Origin: an uncultured Paracoccaceae bacterium
Lineage (GTDB): Bacteria; Pseudomonadota; Alphaproteobacteria; Rhodobacterales; Rhodobacteraceae
Reading direction: 5' to 3'
Length of the DNA: 53,810 bases
Assembly (NCBI GenBank): GCA_947494445.1
Contig: CANLVD010000019.1
Coordinates: 1 to 53,810, forward strand
Under the pieces are notes generated by a model. That model was not told where the DNA came from and made no database searches. It saw only the letters and a list, made by a program, of their open reading frames with translations. Of this stretch, positions 42,186 to 51,557 are shown piece after piece. How positions within the stretch are numbered: position 1 is the stretch's first letter; each line of letters begins with the position of its first letter. The position numbers and the translations under genes are program-made.

Positions 42186-43358
42186 ATGCCATATTCCAAC
42201 AATTCGGGCGGCCCATGGGGCGGCGGCGGTGGCGGCAAGGACGGCGGCGATGATGGTCGCGGTCCCTGGGGCAACGGCGGCGGCAAGGATCGCGGCAATC
42301 GCGGACAGGGCGAAGGCCCCAAAGGCGGCGGCGGTCAGGTGCCCGACATCGACGACATCATGCGCAAGGGCCAGGAACAGCTGAAAGTGCTGATGGGCGG
42401 TCGCGGCGGCGGCGGTGGCGGCGGCGGTGGACCCACCCCGCAAGGCATCGGACGCGGTGGCCTGATCCTCGGTCTGCTTGCAGCCGTGGGCCTTTGGGCG
42501 TTTTCCTCCTTCTACACGGTCAAGCCGGAAGAGAAATCGGTTGAGTTGTTTCTCGGCTCCTTCTCCTCCATCGGCGAACCGGGCCTGAACTTCGCACCAT
42601 GGCCGCTGGTCACTTACGAAAAACTGGCAGTCACGCGAGAGAATTCCGAAGTCATCGGTGTTGGCCGGGGTGATGAGGGGCTGATGCTCACCGGTGACGA
42701 GAACATCATCGACATCGACTTCGAAGTGGTCTGGAACATCTCCAACCCGGCCGAATTTCTATTCAATCTGGCTGATCCCCGCGAAACCATCGAGGCAGTA
42801 AGCCAGTCGGCCATGCGAGAGGTCATCGGCCGCTCCCAGCTTGCGCCGATCCTCAACCGGGACCGTGGTGTGATCTCCGAGGAGGTCGAAAGCCTAATCC
42901 AGCAAACGCTCGACACCTACCAGTCCGGCGTGAACATCGTGCGTCTGAACTTCGACAAGGCCGATCCCCCGCGTGAGGTGATCGAGGCCTTCCTCGACGT
43001 GCAGCGCGCCGAACAGGACAGAAACACGCTGCAGAACCGCGCGGACGCTTATGCCAACCAGAAACTGGCGGAAGCGCGTGGTCGCTCGGCCGAGCTTCTG
43101 GAGCAGGCCGAAGCCTACCGTGCCCAGACCGTCAACGAGGCAACCGGTGAAGCCAGCCGCTTCATCGCCGTCTACGACGAATACGCTAAGGCAGAAGATG
43201 TGACACGCAAGCGTCTCTATCTGGAAACCATCGAGCGTGTGCTCGGCAACGTGGACAAGATCATCATCGATGAAGGTGCCACAGGCGGCGGCGGACAGGG
43301 CGTTGTGCCCTATCTTCCCCTCAACGAATTGCGCCGGTCCGGCACGGGAGGTAACTGA
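42186..43358 (+). CDS. hflK: FtsH-regulator membrane protein HflK
   Basis: A 390-residue SPFH/band-7 protein. The first 90 residues are glycine-rich and disordered, with runs of Gly around residues 12-17 and 74-82. One membrane helix follows (about 93-110, LILGLLAAVGLWAFSSFYTV), then the band-7 domain with EKSVELFLGSFSSIGEPGLN, ENIIDIDFEVVWNISNPAEF and the helical region RAEQDRNTLQNRADAYANQK. With HflC it forms the periplasmic cage that modulates the FtsH protease. The stop overlaps the hflC start (TGATG). Confidence 0.95.
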   Translation: MPYSNNSGGPWGGGGGGKDGGDDGRGPWGNGGGKDRGNRGQGEGPKGGGGQVPDIDDIMRKGQEQLKVLMGGRGGGGGGGGGPTPQGIGRGGLILGLLAAVGLWAFSSFYTVKPEEKSVELFLGSFSSIGEPGLNFAPWPLVTYEKLAVTRENSEVIGVGRGDEGLMLTGDENIIDIDFEVVWNISNPAEFLFNLADPRETIEAVSQSAMREVIGRSQLAPILNRDRGVISEEVESLIQQTLDTYQSGVNIVRLNFDKADPPREVIEAFLDVQRAEQDRNTLQNRADAYANQKLAEARGRSAELLEQAEAYRAQTVNEATGEASRFIAVYDEYAKAEDVTRKRLYLETIERVLGNVDKIIIDEGATGGGGQGVVPYLPLNELRRSGTGGN

Positions 43359-44233
43359 TGTCACGTCTAGGTATTCTCGGCATCATTCTGTTTGGTGCCT
43401 TTCTTGTGGTCACGTCGTCCGTCTTCATCGTGGACGAGCGTGAAAAAGCGCTGGTGTTGCAGTTCGGTCAGGTCAAATCGGTCAAGGAAGAGCCCGGTCT
43501 GGCCTTCAAGATGCCGTTCATCCAGAACATCGTGAAATACGATGACCGGATCCAGTCGCTGGACACCCAGCCGCTGGAAGTCACCCCGCTTGATGATCGT
43601 CGTCTGGTCGTGGACGCCTTCGCCCGTTACCGGATTTCAGATGTGGTCCAGTTCCGTCAGGCCGTTGGTGCCGGTGGTCTGGCGCAGGCCGAAGACCGCA
43701 TCGGTCGCATTCTCAACGATGAGACCCGGGAAATTCTGGGTTCCGTCGACAGCAGCACCATCCTGTCTGCTGATCGTGTGTCCCTGATGGCCCGGATCCG
43801 CGACAACGCCATCATTCAGGCCCGCGCTCTGGGCATTGAAGTGGTCGACGTGCGGATCAAGAAGGCTGACCTTCCCGAGGGCAACCTCGAAGCCACCTTC
43901 GAGCGGATGCAGGCCGAACGCGAGCGTGAGGCACGAGACGAACGTGCACGTGGTAACGAGGCCGCCCAGCGGGTTCAGGCCACCGCCGACAGAACCTCGG
44001 TCGAGCTGATCTCCGAAGCTCAGCGTGACGCCGACATTATCCGTGGTGAGGCAGACGCCGAGCGCAACGCGATCTTCGCCGAAGCATTTGGCCGTGATCC
44101 CGAGTTCTTCGCCTTCTACCGCTCGCTCACAGCGTATGAGAGGGCGCTTCAGGGCGACAACTCCACACTTGTGATCGGGCCTGACAGCGAATTTTTCGAT
44201 TATCTGAAATCGGATACGGGCCGTGTTGAGTGA
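43358..44233 (+). CDS. hflC: FtsH-regulator membrane protein HflC
   Basis: A 291-residue band-7 partner of HflK. The N-terminal signal-anchor (about 4-22, LGILGIILFGAFLVVTSSVF) is followed by VDEREKALVLQFGQVKSVKE, the PLDDRRLVVDAFARYRISDV strand region and a long helix with VRIKKADLPEGNLEATFERM. The C-terminal RDPEFFAFYRSLTAYERALQ is strongly conserved in HflC. It continues the hflK operon and overlaps the DUF2065 gene by 11 bases. Confidence 0.96.
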   Translation: MSRLGILGIILFGAFLVVTSSVFIVDEREKALVLQFGQVKSVKEEPGLAFKMPFIQNIVKYDDRIQSLDTQPLEVTPLDDRRLVVDAFARYRISDVVQFRQAVGAGGLAQAEDRIGRILNDETREILGSVDSSTILSADRVSLMARIRDNAIIQARALGIEVVDVRIKKADLPEGNLEATFERMQAEREREARDERARGNEAAQRVQATADRTSVELISEAQRDADIIRGEADAERNAIFAEAFGRDPEFFAFYRSLTAYERALQGDNSTLVIGPDSEFFDYLKSDTGRVE

Positions 44234-44411
44234 TCTTCTTCTGGGCCTCGGCCTGGTTGCAGTATTGGAGGGGCTGGTGCTTGCACTGGCCCCTCATCGT
44301 TTGGAAGAGGTCCTGCGTCAACTGGCCCAGACGCCCAAGGACAGTTTGCGCATCATCGGCCTTGCGATTGTCACAATTGGCGTCATTCTGGTGATGCTGG
44401 CCCGAAGTTGA
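44223..44411 (+). CDS. DUF2065 small membrane protein
   Basis: A 62-residue protein with two hydrophobic segments (about 3-20, SDLLLGLGLVAVLEGLVLAL, and 42-60, LRIIGLAIVTIGVILVMLAR) joined by APHRLEEVLRQLAQTPKDS, the DUF2065/YjeT pattern. It begins at GTG 44223, inside the end of hflC. The hflK-hflC-DUF2065 arrangement is widely conserved in proteobacteria. Function unknown; the linkage suggests a role with the HflKC-FtsH complex. Confidence 0.88.
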   Translation: MLSDLLLGLGLVAVLEGLVLALAPHRLEEVLRQLAQTPKDSLRIIGLAIVTIGVILVMLARS

Positions 44412-44544
44412 CGCAATTTTCACACACTCGTTATGAAACTTGCAGGGCTCACCAACTTGTTTCTTGTCACGATCTGCCCATGTTCTGGTTAAGCGGTCCG
44501 TCTGTTGGGTCGCGACAACAACGATCAACGGAGGATGTGTATCC

Positions 44545-46011
44545 ATGCACGCCACAACCCTGACACAGGCCAAACCGGATGCTCGGGTGCTGTTTCTGGC
44601 ACTTTTGTCCGCTTTTGCACTGGTTCTCAGCAGTTTTCAGGCAGCAGGTGCGCGCGGCGCGCCCGACAGTTTTGCAGATCTCGCCGAACGGCTCAGCCCG
44701 GCGGTGGTCAACATCACGACAACCACGACGGTCAATCAGCCCTCCGGGCCACGTCCCGTTGTCCCCGATGGCTCGCCTCTGGAAGATTTTTTCCGCGATT
44801 TCATGGACCGCCAGCAGGACCGCTCGCCTCAACAGCGTCAGCGCCGTGGTTCGGCCCTTGGATCGGGCTTCGTGATTTCCTCGGATGGTTTCATCGTGAC
44901 CAACAACCACGTCATCGACGGCGCGGATGAGATCATGATTGAGTTTTTCGAAGGGTTCGAACTTCCGGCCGAGTTGATCGGCACCGATCCCCGCACCGAT
45001 ATTGCACTGCTCAAGGTCGAACCCGACCGCCCGCTGGAATTCGTGCCCTTCGGTGACAGCGACATCGCGCGCGTGGGCGACTGGGTCATGGCCATCGGCA
45101 ACCCGCTCGGTCAGGGCTTCTCGGTCTCCGCCGGCATCATCTCGGCCCGCAACCGCGAATTGAACGGCGCCTATGACGATTTCATCCAGACAGATGCTGC
45201 GATCAACCGGGGTAACTCGGGCGGCCCGCTCTTCAACATGGACGGTGAAGTGGTCGGCGTGAACACCGCGATCCTGTCGCCCAATGGCGGCTCCATCGGC
45301 ATCGGTTTTTCCATGTCCTCCAACGTTGTGACCCGCGTGGTCGACCAGTTGCAGGAATTTGGCGAGACCCGCCGCGGCTGGCTGGGTGTCTCCATCCAGA
45401 ACGTGACCCCCGATGTGGCCGAGGCACTGAACCTTGAAGACGCGATCGGCGCACTGGTAACGGACGTTCCTGACGGCCCCGCGAAAGAGGGTGGCGTGAA
45501 GGCAGGCGACGTGATCATGACCTTTGACGGGCGCGAAGTCGAAGACACCCGCGAACTGGTCCGCATGGTCGGTGACACCGAAGTTGGCAAGTCGGTCCGC
45601 GTCGTGGTGTTCCGCGAAGGTGAGACAGAGACGCTGAAAATCACCCTTGGCCGCCGCGAAACAGCCGAGATCGTGCCAGCAGGCATGGCAGCCCCCGAGC
45701 AGTCCGAACCTGAAGAGCTGGAAGCACTCGGCATGTCGCTCTCGGCCATCCTTGGCGAGACGCGGGAGGCCTACAACATCCCCGATGATGTCAAGGGCGT
45801 GCTCGTGATCAACGTGGATGAGGACAGCGAAGCTTTTGAAAAGGGTCTGCGCGAAGGTGATGTCATCGCCGAGATCGGCCAGAAAGAAGTGCTGACCCCG
45901 CAAGAGGTTCTGGCCCGGATCGACGCCGCGAAAGAGGCCGGACGCAAATCCATCCTGCTTCTGGTGATGCGCGCCGACAGCCAGCCAAGGTTCGTGGCCC
46001 TCCAGCCATAA
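44545..46011 (+). CDS. degP: Periplasmic serine protease, Do/DegP family
   Basis: A 488-residue HtrA-type protease. A signal peptide (about 14-40) is followed by the trypsin-like domain with catalytic His in IVTNNHVIDGADEI, Asp in DPRTDIALLKVE and Ser in INRGNSGGPLFNMDGEVVGV. Two PDZ domains follow (about 280-370, GWLGVSIQNVTPDVAEALNL, and 400-480, GVLVINVDEDSEAFEKGLRE). It degrades or refolds damaged envelope proteins. ATG 44545 has GGAGGA upstream; the longer open frame lacks a signal peptide at its N terminus. It completes the hflKC unit and ends before a strong terminator. Confidence 0.93.
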   Translation: MHATTLTQAKPDARVLFLALLSAFALVLSSFQAAGARGAPDSFADLAERLSPAVVNITTTTTVNQPSGPRPVVPDGSPLEDFFRDFMDRQQDRSPQQRQRRGSALGSGFVISSDGFIVTNNHVIDGADEIMIEFFEGFELPAELIGTDPRTDIALLKVEPDRPLEFVPFGDSDIARVGDWVMAIGNPLGQGFSVSAGIISARNRELNGAYDDFIQTDAAINRGNSGGPLFNMDGEVVGVNTAILSPNGGSIGIGFSMSSNVVTRVVDQLQEFGETRRGWLGVSIQNVTPDVAEALNLEDAIGALVTDVPDGPAKEGGVKAGDVIMTFDGREVEDTRELVRMVGDTEVGKSVRVVVFREGETETLKITLGRRETAEIVPAGMAAPEQSEPEELEALGMSLSAILGETREAYNIPDDVKGVLVINVDEDSEAFEKGLREGDVIAEIGQKEVLTPQEVLARIDAAKEAGRKSILLLVMRADSQPRFVALQP

Positions 46012-46031
46012 GCCGTTTTTCACCTATGATC

Positions 46032-46063
46032 AGCGCCTCCGGACCCCCGGGGGCGCTTTTTTT
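46032..46063 (+). terminator. Rho-independent terminator after degP
   Basis: An 11-bp GC-rich stem (AGCGCCTCCGG with CCGGGGGCGCT, one G-T pair) with a four-base loop is followed directly by seven T. It lies 20 bases past the degP stop and is the strongest intrinsic terminator in the window. It closes the hflK-hflC-DUF2065-degP unit. Confidence 0.92.
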
Positions 46064-46213
46064 ATTGGGTCGCACGCATCTGCCGCTGGCAGACGCGCAG
46101 ACCCTCGACAGACCGCCGCGTGATTGAGATAAATCTCCTGCCGACTCACCCCCGGCGGGTGATCCATTTATTAAAATTCATTGCGCAGACCGCGCCTCAG
46201 AAGGGTGATTTCG

Positions 46214-46711
46214 ATGTCTTCAACCACACCAGTTCTGCACATGCTCTGCGGCAAGATCGCTTCGGGCAAATCGACACTGGCGGCAGAGCTGGCAGGGCAG
46301 GCAGGAACCGTCCGGATATCCGAGGATGACTGGCTCGGGCCGCTCTTTGCCGACCAGATGTCCACGCCCGCCGATTACGTGCGCTGTTCGGCCAAACTGC
46401 GCGGCGTCATGGGTCCCCATGTGGCAGCGCTTCTGAATGCGGGGTTTTCTGTTGTGCTGGATTTCCCAGCCAACACCGTCGAGAACCGCCAGTGGATGCG
46501 CAGTATTCTGGACCAGACAAAGGCCACCCACCAGTTGCACGTGATGACCGCGTCAGACGAGGTCTGCCTTGCCCGTCTGCACGCGCGCAACGCCAAGGGC
46601 GAGCATGCGTTCGCCGCAACCGACGAGCAGTTTCACCGCTTTTCCAAGTATTATACCGTGCCAACGGCGGATGAGGGCTTCACGCTGGTGTTGCATGATG
46701 CCCCTGAGTGA
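46214..46711 (+). CDS. P-loop kinase / AAA-type ATP-binding protein
   Basis: A 165-residue protein with a clear Walker A (HMLCGKIASGKSTLAAELAG at about 9-28) and a short nucleoside-kinase-like layout: ISEDDWLGPLF after strand 2, SVVLDFPANTVENRQWMRSI as the Walker-B-like strand and linker, and lid residues CLARLHARNAKG. The kind resembles the small zeta-toxin/chloramphenicol-phosphotransferase-like ATPases found singly in genomes. No antitoxin partner is adjacent, so a toxin role is not supported. ATG 46214 has AAGGGTG upstream. Substrate unknown. Confidence 0.8.
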   Translation: MSSTTPVLHMLCGKIASGKSTLAAELAGQAGTVRISEDDWLGPLFADQMSTPADYVRCSAKLRGVMGPHVAALLNAGFSVVLDFPANTVENRQWMRSILDQTKATHQLHVMTASDEVCLARLHARNAKGEHAFAATDEQFHRFSKYYTVPTADEGFTLVLHDAPE

Positions 46712-46726
46712 CGCGGCCCACCGGCC

Positions 46727-47137
46727 CTAGCCATACCCGCTGTAGCGCCGCGCCTCATAGCTGTTGACCGGCTCACCCATCTCTGCGGGCGCGTCGCGGC
46801 CATCGGCAAGCGTGTCCAGCATCTCCGAGATGTCCTCGATCTTGCGCGCGATCACATGGACCACCTGCCCATCGCGCTGGATCGGCCCGGTGACCCGCAG
46901 CAGACGCCCGGCAATCACCGCCCGGCGGTAGGCCAGATAGGTCTTTTGCCAGACCACCACATTGGCCACGCCCGTCTCATCCTCCAGCGTCAGGAAGATC
47001 ACGCCCTTGGCCGATCCCGGGCGCTGGCGCACCAGCACAAGCCCGGCCACCGTCACCACACCGCCCGCAGGCGGCAGGTGCAGCATATTATGTGGCGTGG
47101 CAGAGGGCGGCTTGGGCCAGCGGGGATATCCAATCAT
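46727..47137 (-). pseudogene. Stand-alone C-terminal OB-domain of error-prone polymerase DnaE2
   Basis: A 136-residue frame whose body is the C-terminal nucleic-acid-binding region of DnaE2 (ImuC): [60 protein letters not shown] and [20 protein letters not shown]. About 900 residues of polymerase are missing, and the normal polymerase C-terminal tail is replaced by [11 protein letters not shown]. It starts at ATG 47137, two bases after a perfect LexA-type box. It is either a deletion relic of an imuA-imuB-dnaE2 cassette that kept its promoter, or a small, LexA-controlled OB-fold protein in its own right. Frame is intact, which favours the second to some degree. Confidence 0.7.
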
Positions 47138-47139
47138 GA

Positions 47140-47154
47140 GAACAAATATAGAAC
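47140..47154 (-). promoter_or_regulatory. LexA (SOS) box, GTTC-N7-GTTC
   Basis: On the minus strand the sequence is GTTCTATATTTGTTC, the exact alphaproteobacterial LexA consensus GTTC-N7-GTTC. It ends two bases before the ATG of the DnaE2-like gene. TATATT inside the box may be the -10 and TGGACC 16 bases upstream the -35, so LexA would cover the promoter and the message would be leaderless. Confidence 0.8.
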
Positions 47155-47233
47155 AAAACCGCTGCAGGTCCACCCCCTCTTTCTCTTGCAAAGACATGGG
47201 CATTGCGGCATGGTCCCGCGCCGAAGCGGGTGA

Positions 47234-47599
<366 letters not shown>

Positions 47600-47600
47600 T

Positions 47601-48323
47601 ATGTGGCGCCTCTGCGCTGTTCTTCTAGGGTTTGCGGGCAGCGCCACAGCGGCCGAAATCACGGCCCAGTGCACAGATGCCCGCTTTGCCGAGCCGACAA
47701 CGCGCTACGCCCATTGCGTGCTGGGCGATTGCGCCGAATGGGGCAGCCTGATCGTCACCAATGCCGCCGGACAGGACATCCGCTTTGATCTTCCGGCGGA
47801 CCGCGTGTTCGAGGATCTCGCGCTGCGCTGTGCCAGCATCGACGGGAAGGGCACCCCTGCCATCATCGTCATCGAAAGCCAGGCCGACAGCGGTGCACAA
47901 CTGGCCGCCTATGGCCTCAACCTGGATGGCACCGCAGTTCAGAAGATCGCGGCCACACCCCATATCGGACAGTCAAACCGCTGGCTCGCGCCCATTGGCA
48001 TCGCTGATTTCAACGGCGACGGCCAGAAGGACATGGCCTATATCGACCGCCCGCATCTGGCCAAAACCCTCAGGGTTGTCACGCTGGATGGTGACAGGCT
48101 GGTCGAGATTGCCAATGCCCGGGGTTTCACCAACCACCGCATCGGTGAGGATTTCATCTCAGGCGGTGTGCGCGACTGCGGGCAGGGACCGGAGATGGTC
48201 ACGGTCGACGTCAGTTGGCGCAACGTGATGATCACCCGCATGCGCGCTGGCCGGATCGAGGCCGCAATCCACAGCCCTTACGCCGGGCAGGACACGCTGA
48301 GCGCGGCCCTTGACTGCCGTTAG
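47601..48323 (+). CDS. Secreted FG-GAP/VCBS-repeat-containing protein
   Basis: A 240-residue exported protein. The signal peptide is [20 protein letters not shown] with cleavage after TAA. One FG-GAP/VCBS calcium-binding-type motif is seen as [20 protein letters not shown], and further weakly repeated strands surround it. Cysteines at CTDAR, HCVLGDC, LRCAS, RDCG and LDCR could form disulfides in the periplasm. It follows the ferredoxin after one base and probably shares its transcript, without an obvious functional link. Function unknown. Confidence 0.8.
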   Translation: MWRLCAVLLGFAGSATAAEITAQCTDARFAEPTTRYAHCVLGDCAEWGSLIVTNAAGQDIRFDLPADRVFEDLALRCASIDGKGTPAIIVIESQADSGAQLAAYGLNLDGTAVQKIAATPHIGQSNRWLAPIGIADFNGDGQKDMAYIDRPHLAKTLRVVTLDGDRLVEIANARGFTNHRIGEDFISGGVRDCGQGPEMVTVDVSWRNVMITRMRAGRIEAAIHSPYAGQDTLSAALDCR

Positions 48324-48356
48324 ATTACCTTACCAGACACCTGGGGACAGCACGCT

Positions 48357-48628
48357 CTAGGCGGCGTCTGCATTTACCAGACAGCCCCAGTTTCAGTCCA
48401 GAATTGCTCGGTTCCAGGCATTTGAGCGCAGGAGTAGTGATCTACTTCAAGCTCAAATAACGCAGAAATGGGCAATTTTGGCGAAATCCCTACCGGGACG
48501 CGGCAGATTTTGCCCCTGACATCCCAGAAATTCGCTTCCGATGATCACATCGCGGCACTCATCTCAGGGCGCCAGAGGCAAAATCTGTCTCGCGCTGGGG
48601 CAGTCTGGTAAATGCCGACGCCGCCTAG
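48357..48628. mobile_element. MITE-like non-coding element with 34-bp terminal inverted repeats
   Basis: Bases 48357-48390 and the complement of 48595-48628 match in 32 of 34 positions (CTAGGCGGCGTC, then CATTTACCAGAC, then GCCCCAG with one difference between each). The 272-bp element holds no coding frame, and carries internal dyads: TTTGAGC/GCTCAAA with a nested AGTAG/CTACT (48421-48457) and a 15-bp imperfect repeat (48504-48518 with 48573-48587). CTAG stands at both outer ends, a possible 4-bp target duplication. The right end overlaps the purD stop codon. It accounts for the whole 300-base gene-free gap. Confidence 0.7.
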
Positions 48629-49887
48629 GGCTTGAGCACCCGCCAGCCGATGTCCCGACGGCAAAAGCCATCATCCCAAGTGACCCGGTCAACAAGCTCA
48701 TAGGCCCGCGCCTGCGCCTCTGCCAGCGTCTCACCGCGCGCGGTCACGTTCAGCACCCGGCCCCCGGCAGCAACCAGCTTGCCATCTGATATCGTGGTGC
48801 CGGCATGAAAAATCCGTGCCTGCGGCCCGCCGGTCTCGGGCAGTTCGATCTCGCTGCCCTTGGCGTAACTGCCCGGATACCCCTTGGCTGCCATCACCAC
48901 GCTCAGGGCGTGATCATCGGCCCAATTGATCCGTGTCTCCTCCAGCCGGTTTTCCGCGCAAGCCAGCATCGCATCAAGCGCCTGCGCGCCCAGCCGCATC
49001 ATCAGGGGCTGGGTTTCAGGATCGCCAAAACGCACATTGTATTCCACCAGACGCGGCGCCCCGTCCTTGATCATCAGCCCGACATAGAGCACCCCTTCAA
49101 AGGGCGTCCCGCGCCGGTCCATTTCCGTCAGGGTCGGGGTTACGATCTCGTCCATCACCCGGGCCGTCAGCGCGTCGGTCAGGATCGGGGCAGGCGAATA
49201 GGCCCCCATGCCGCCGGTGTTTGGCCCCTCATCGCCATCAAAAGCGCGCTTGTGGTCCTGCGCCGTGCCGATGGGCAGGGTGGACAAACCGTTGCAGAGC
49301 ACGAAAAAGGACGCCTCTTCGCCCTCCATGAACTCCTCGATCACGACGGCTGCACCTGCATCGCCAAAGGCCCCGTCAAAGACATCTCGCAGGGCATCTT
49401 CCGCCGTGGCAAGGTCCATGGCCACTGTCACGCCCTTGCCCGCGGCCAAACCATCTGCCTTGATCACAATGGGCGCACCTTGGCCACGCAGGTATTCCAG
49501 CGCAGGCTCCAGCGCATCAAACCGCCCGTAGGCCGCCGTTGGCGCTCCGCAGGCATCGCATACAGCCTTGGTGAAACTTTTCGAGGCTTCAAGTTCCGCT
49601 GCCGCCTGGCTTGGCCCGAAGGTCAGAAATCCGGCATTGCGCAGGGCGTCCGACACCCCGGCTGCCAACGGCGCTTCCGGCCCGATCACCACGAAATCAG
49701 CGGCCATTTCGGCGGCAAAAGCCACCACCGCATCGGCATCCATGATGTCAAGCGGCAGGCATTCGCCCACCTCCGCCATACCGGCATTGCCGGGTGCTGC
49801 CACCAGCCGGTCGCATTTCGGGTTCTGGCTGATCGCCCAGGCCAGCGCATGTTCGCGCCCGCCGCTTCCCAGAAGAAGAATATTCAT
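48625..49887 (-). CDS. purD: Phosphoribosylamine-glycine ligase
   Basis: A 420-residue ATP-grasp enzyme forming glycinamide ribonucleotide, the second step of purine synthesis. NILLLGSGGREHALAWAISQ, FVVIGPEAPLAAGVSDALRN, PIVIKADGLAAGKGVTVAMD (ATP-grasp Lys), MEGEEASFFVLCNGLSTLPI, the DHKRAFDGDEGPNTGGMGAY loop and FVGLMIK-type YNVRFGDPETQPLMMRL are diagnostic. ATG 49887 is preferred over the GTG at 49890. The stop codon TAG is part of the CTAG at the edge of the MITE-like element. Divergent from xseA. Confidence 0.96.
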   Translation of the reverse strand: MNILLLGSGGREHALAWAISQNPKCDRLVAAPGNAGMAEVGECLPLDIMDADAVVAFAAEMAADFVVIGPEAPLAAGVSDALRNAGFLTFGPSQAAAELEASKSFTKAVCDACGAPTAAYGRFDALEPALEYLRGQGAPIVIKADGLAAGKGVTVAMDLATAEDALRDVFDGAFGDAGAAVVIEEFMEGEEASFFVLCNGLSTLPIGTAQDHKRAFDGDEGPNTGGMGAYSPAPILTDALTARVMDEIVTPTLTEMDRRGTPFEGVLYVGLMIKDGAPRLVEYNVRFGDPETQPLMMRLGAQALDAMLACAENRLEETRINWADDHALSVVMAAKGYPGSYAKGSEIELPETGGPQARIFHAGTTISDGKLVAAGGRVLNVTARGETLAEAQARAYELVDRVTWDDGFCRRDIGWRVLKP

Positions 49888-49955
49888 CACCGCTCCCGTC
49901 TTGGCCTTTGCCCGACCAGCTTCTAAGGTGGCAGAGAGGGAGGCGCAAGCACACC

Positions 49956-51524
49956 ATGTCAGACCTGTTCGAAGAGGGTGGCCCGGAGGGCAATGCGCCC
50001 GAATTCACCGTCTCCGAATTGTCCGGTGCGGTCAAACGCACGGTTGAAGGCGCGTTTTCCCATGTCCGGGTCAGGGCAGAACTCGGCCGGGTCTCGCGGC
50101 CTGCATCTGGCCACATCTATCTTGACCTCAAGGACGACCGCGCGGTGATCGCCGGCGTGATGTGGAAGGGCACGGCCTCCAAGCTGACCACCCGCCCCGA
50201 AGAGGGGATGGAGGTCATCATCACCGGCCGCATGACCACCTTTCCGGGCCAAAGCAAATACCAGATCGTGATCGAAAGCCTGGCCCCTGCGGGCGTCGGC
50301 GCGCTGATGGCGATGCTGGAGAAACGCAAGGCTCAACTGGGGGCCGAGGGGCTGTTCGAGGCTTCGCGCAAGAAACCCTTGCCCTACCTGCCGCAGATCA
50401 TCGGTGTCGTGACCTCGCCCTCGGGTGCTGTGATCCGCGACATCCTGCACCGCCTGCGCGACCGGTTTCCGCGCAAGGTCCTGCTCTGGCCTGTGGTCGT
50501 GCAGGGTGAGAAATGCGCGGGCGATGTGGCCAACGCCATCCGCGGCTTCAATGCGCTCACACAGGGTGGTGCCCTGCCACGACCAGACGTGTTGATCGTG
50601 GCGCGTGGCGGTGGCTCGCTTGAGGATCTCTGGGGCTTCAACGAGGAAATCGTCGTGCGCGCCGTGGCCGACAGCACCATTCCGGTGATCTCCGCCGTCG
50701 GGCATGAGACCGACACGACCCTGATCGACTATGCCGCTGACAGGCGTGCACCGACACCCACGGCAGCGGCCGAGATGGCAGTGCCCGTGCGGGCCGATCT
50801 GCTGGCCCATATTGCGGGTCTTGAGGAACGCCGCCGTCGCGCGCTGGCCCGGATGCTCGATGAGCGCGGACGCAGGCTGCGCGATCTCTCCCGCGCGCTG
50901 CCACGTCTCGATACGCTGACCAGCCAGTCTTCCCAAAGGCTGGATCAGGCAGCCTTGCGCCTTGATGGTGCGTTGGAACGCTTTGCCCGGGCCAAACGGC
51001 TCAGCTTTGTCTCAGGCCCTGCGGGACGACTGAACAAGACTTTGCTCACGCGCTCGCTGACAGACAGGACGCGCAGCGTCACGCTTACATCAGACCGCCT
51101 GTCCCGGGCCCTCATCCAGCGAACTGCGCGCGCGGCAGACCAGTTGAACAGGCTCACGCCGCGCCTGAAACCAGATCCCCTGCGCCTCGGCATCACGCGC
51201 GGAGCCGACCAATTGCGCGGACTGGCGGACCGCAAGATGCGCCTCTGGTCGCGGCAAATCACAGCGCAGCGCAAAACCCTGACCGATCTTGACCGCGTGC
51301 GCCTGACCGTGGGCTATCAGGCCACCCTGAAGCGTGGCTATGCGGTTGTGCGGGGCAAGGAAGACGAGGTTTTGACAACGTCAAAAGCCGCCGGATCCGC
51401 AACACGGCTCTCCATCGAATTTGCCGATGGCCGGATCGATGCCACGCCGGGGGATACGGCCCCCCCGGCCAGGCCAAAACGGAAAGCTGCGCCAAAGCCT
51501 GAGGATCAGGGCAGCCTGTTCTGA
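49956..51524 (+). CDS. xseA: Exodeoxyribonuclease VII large subunit
   Basis: A 522-residue protein. The N-terminal OB domain (about 20-110) has FTVSELSGAVKRTVEGAFSH, VRAELGRVSRPASGHIYLDL and MWKGTASKL; the catalytic core has LPYLPQIIGVVTSPSGAVIR and the D-x-x-x-x-R-GGGS type VLIVARGGGSLEDLWGFNEE and ISAVGHETDTTLIDYAADRR; then a long coiled coil and the C-terminal GYQATLKRGYAVVRGKEDEV. It degrades single-stranded DNA with XseB. ATG 49956 follows GGGAGG. Divergent from purD with 68 bases between. Confidence 0.95.
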   Translation: MSDLFEEGGPEGNAPEFTVSELSGAVKRTVEGAFSHVRVRAELGRVSRPASGHIYLDLKDDRAVIAGVMWKGTASKLTTRPEEGMEVIITGRMTTFPGQSKYQIVIESLAPAGVGALMAMLEKRKAQLGAEGLFEASRKKPLPYLPQIIGVVTSPSGAVIRDILHRLRDRFPRKVLLWPVVVQGEKCAGDVANAIRGFNALTQGGALPRPDVLIVARGGGSLEDLWGFNEEIVVRAVADSTIPVISAVGHETDTTLIDYAADRRAPTPTAAAEMAVPVRADLLAHIAGLEERRRRALARMLDERGRRLRDLSRALPRLDTLTSQSSQRLDQAALRLDGALERFARAKRLSFVSGPAGRLNKTLLTRSLTDRTRSVTLTSDRLSRALIQRTARAADQLNRLTPRLKPDPLRLGITRGADQLRGLADRKMRLWSRQITAQRKTLTDLDRVRLTVGYQATLKRGYAVVRGKEDEVLTTSKAAGSATRLSIEFADGRIDATPGDTAPPARPKRKAAPKPEDQGSLF

Positions 51525-51557
51525 TCCTCATCGGGGCGTTCACTCCGGCCAGCCTGC

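Noticed and set aside
46214-46711. Zeta-type toxin of a toxin-antitoxin pair
   Set aside because: Only the P-loop layout is shared; no antitoxin gene is adjacent and the upstream gap has no frame.
48357-48628. CRISPR array or tandem repeat
   Set aside because: The repeats are inverted, occur once at each end and have no regular spacers; no CRISPR array is found anywhere in the window.
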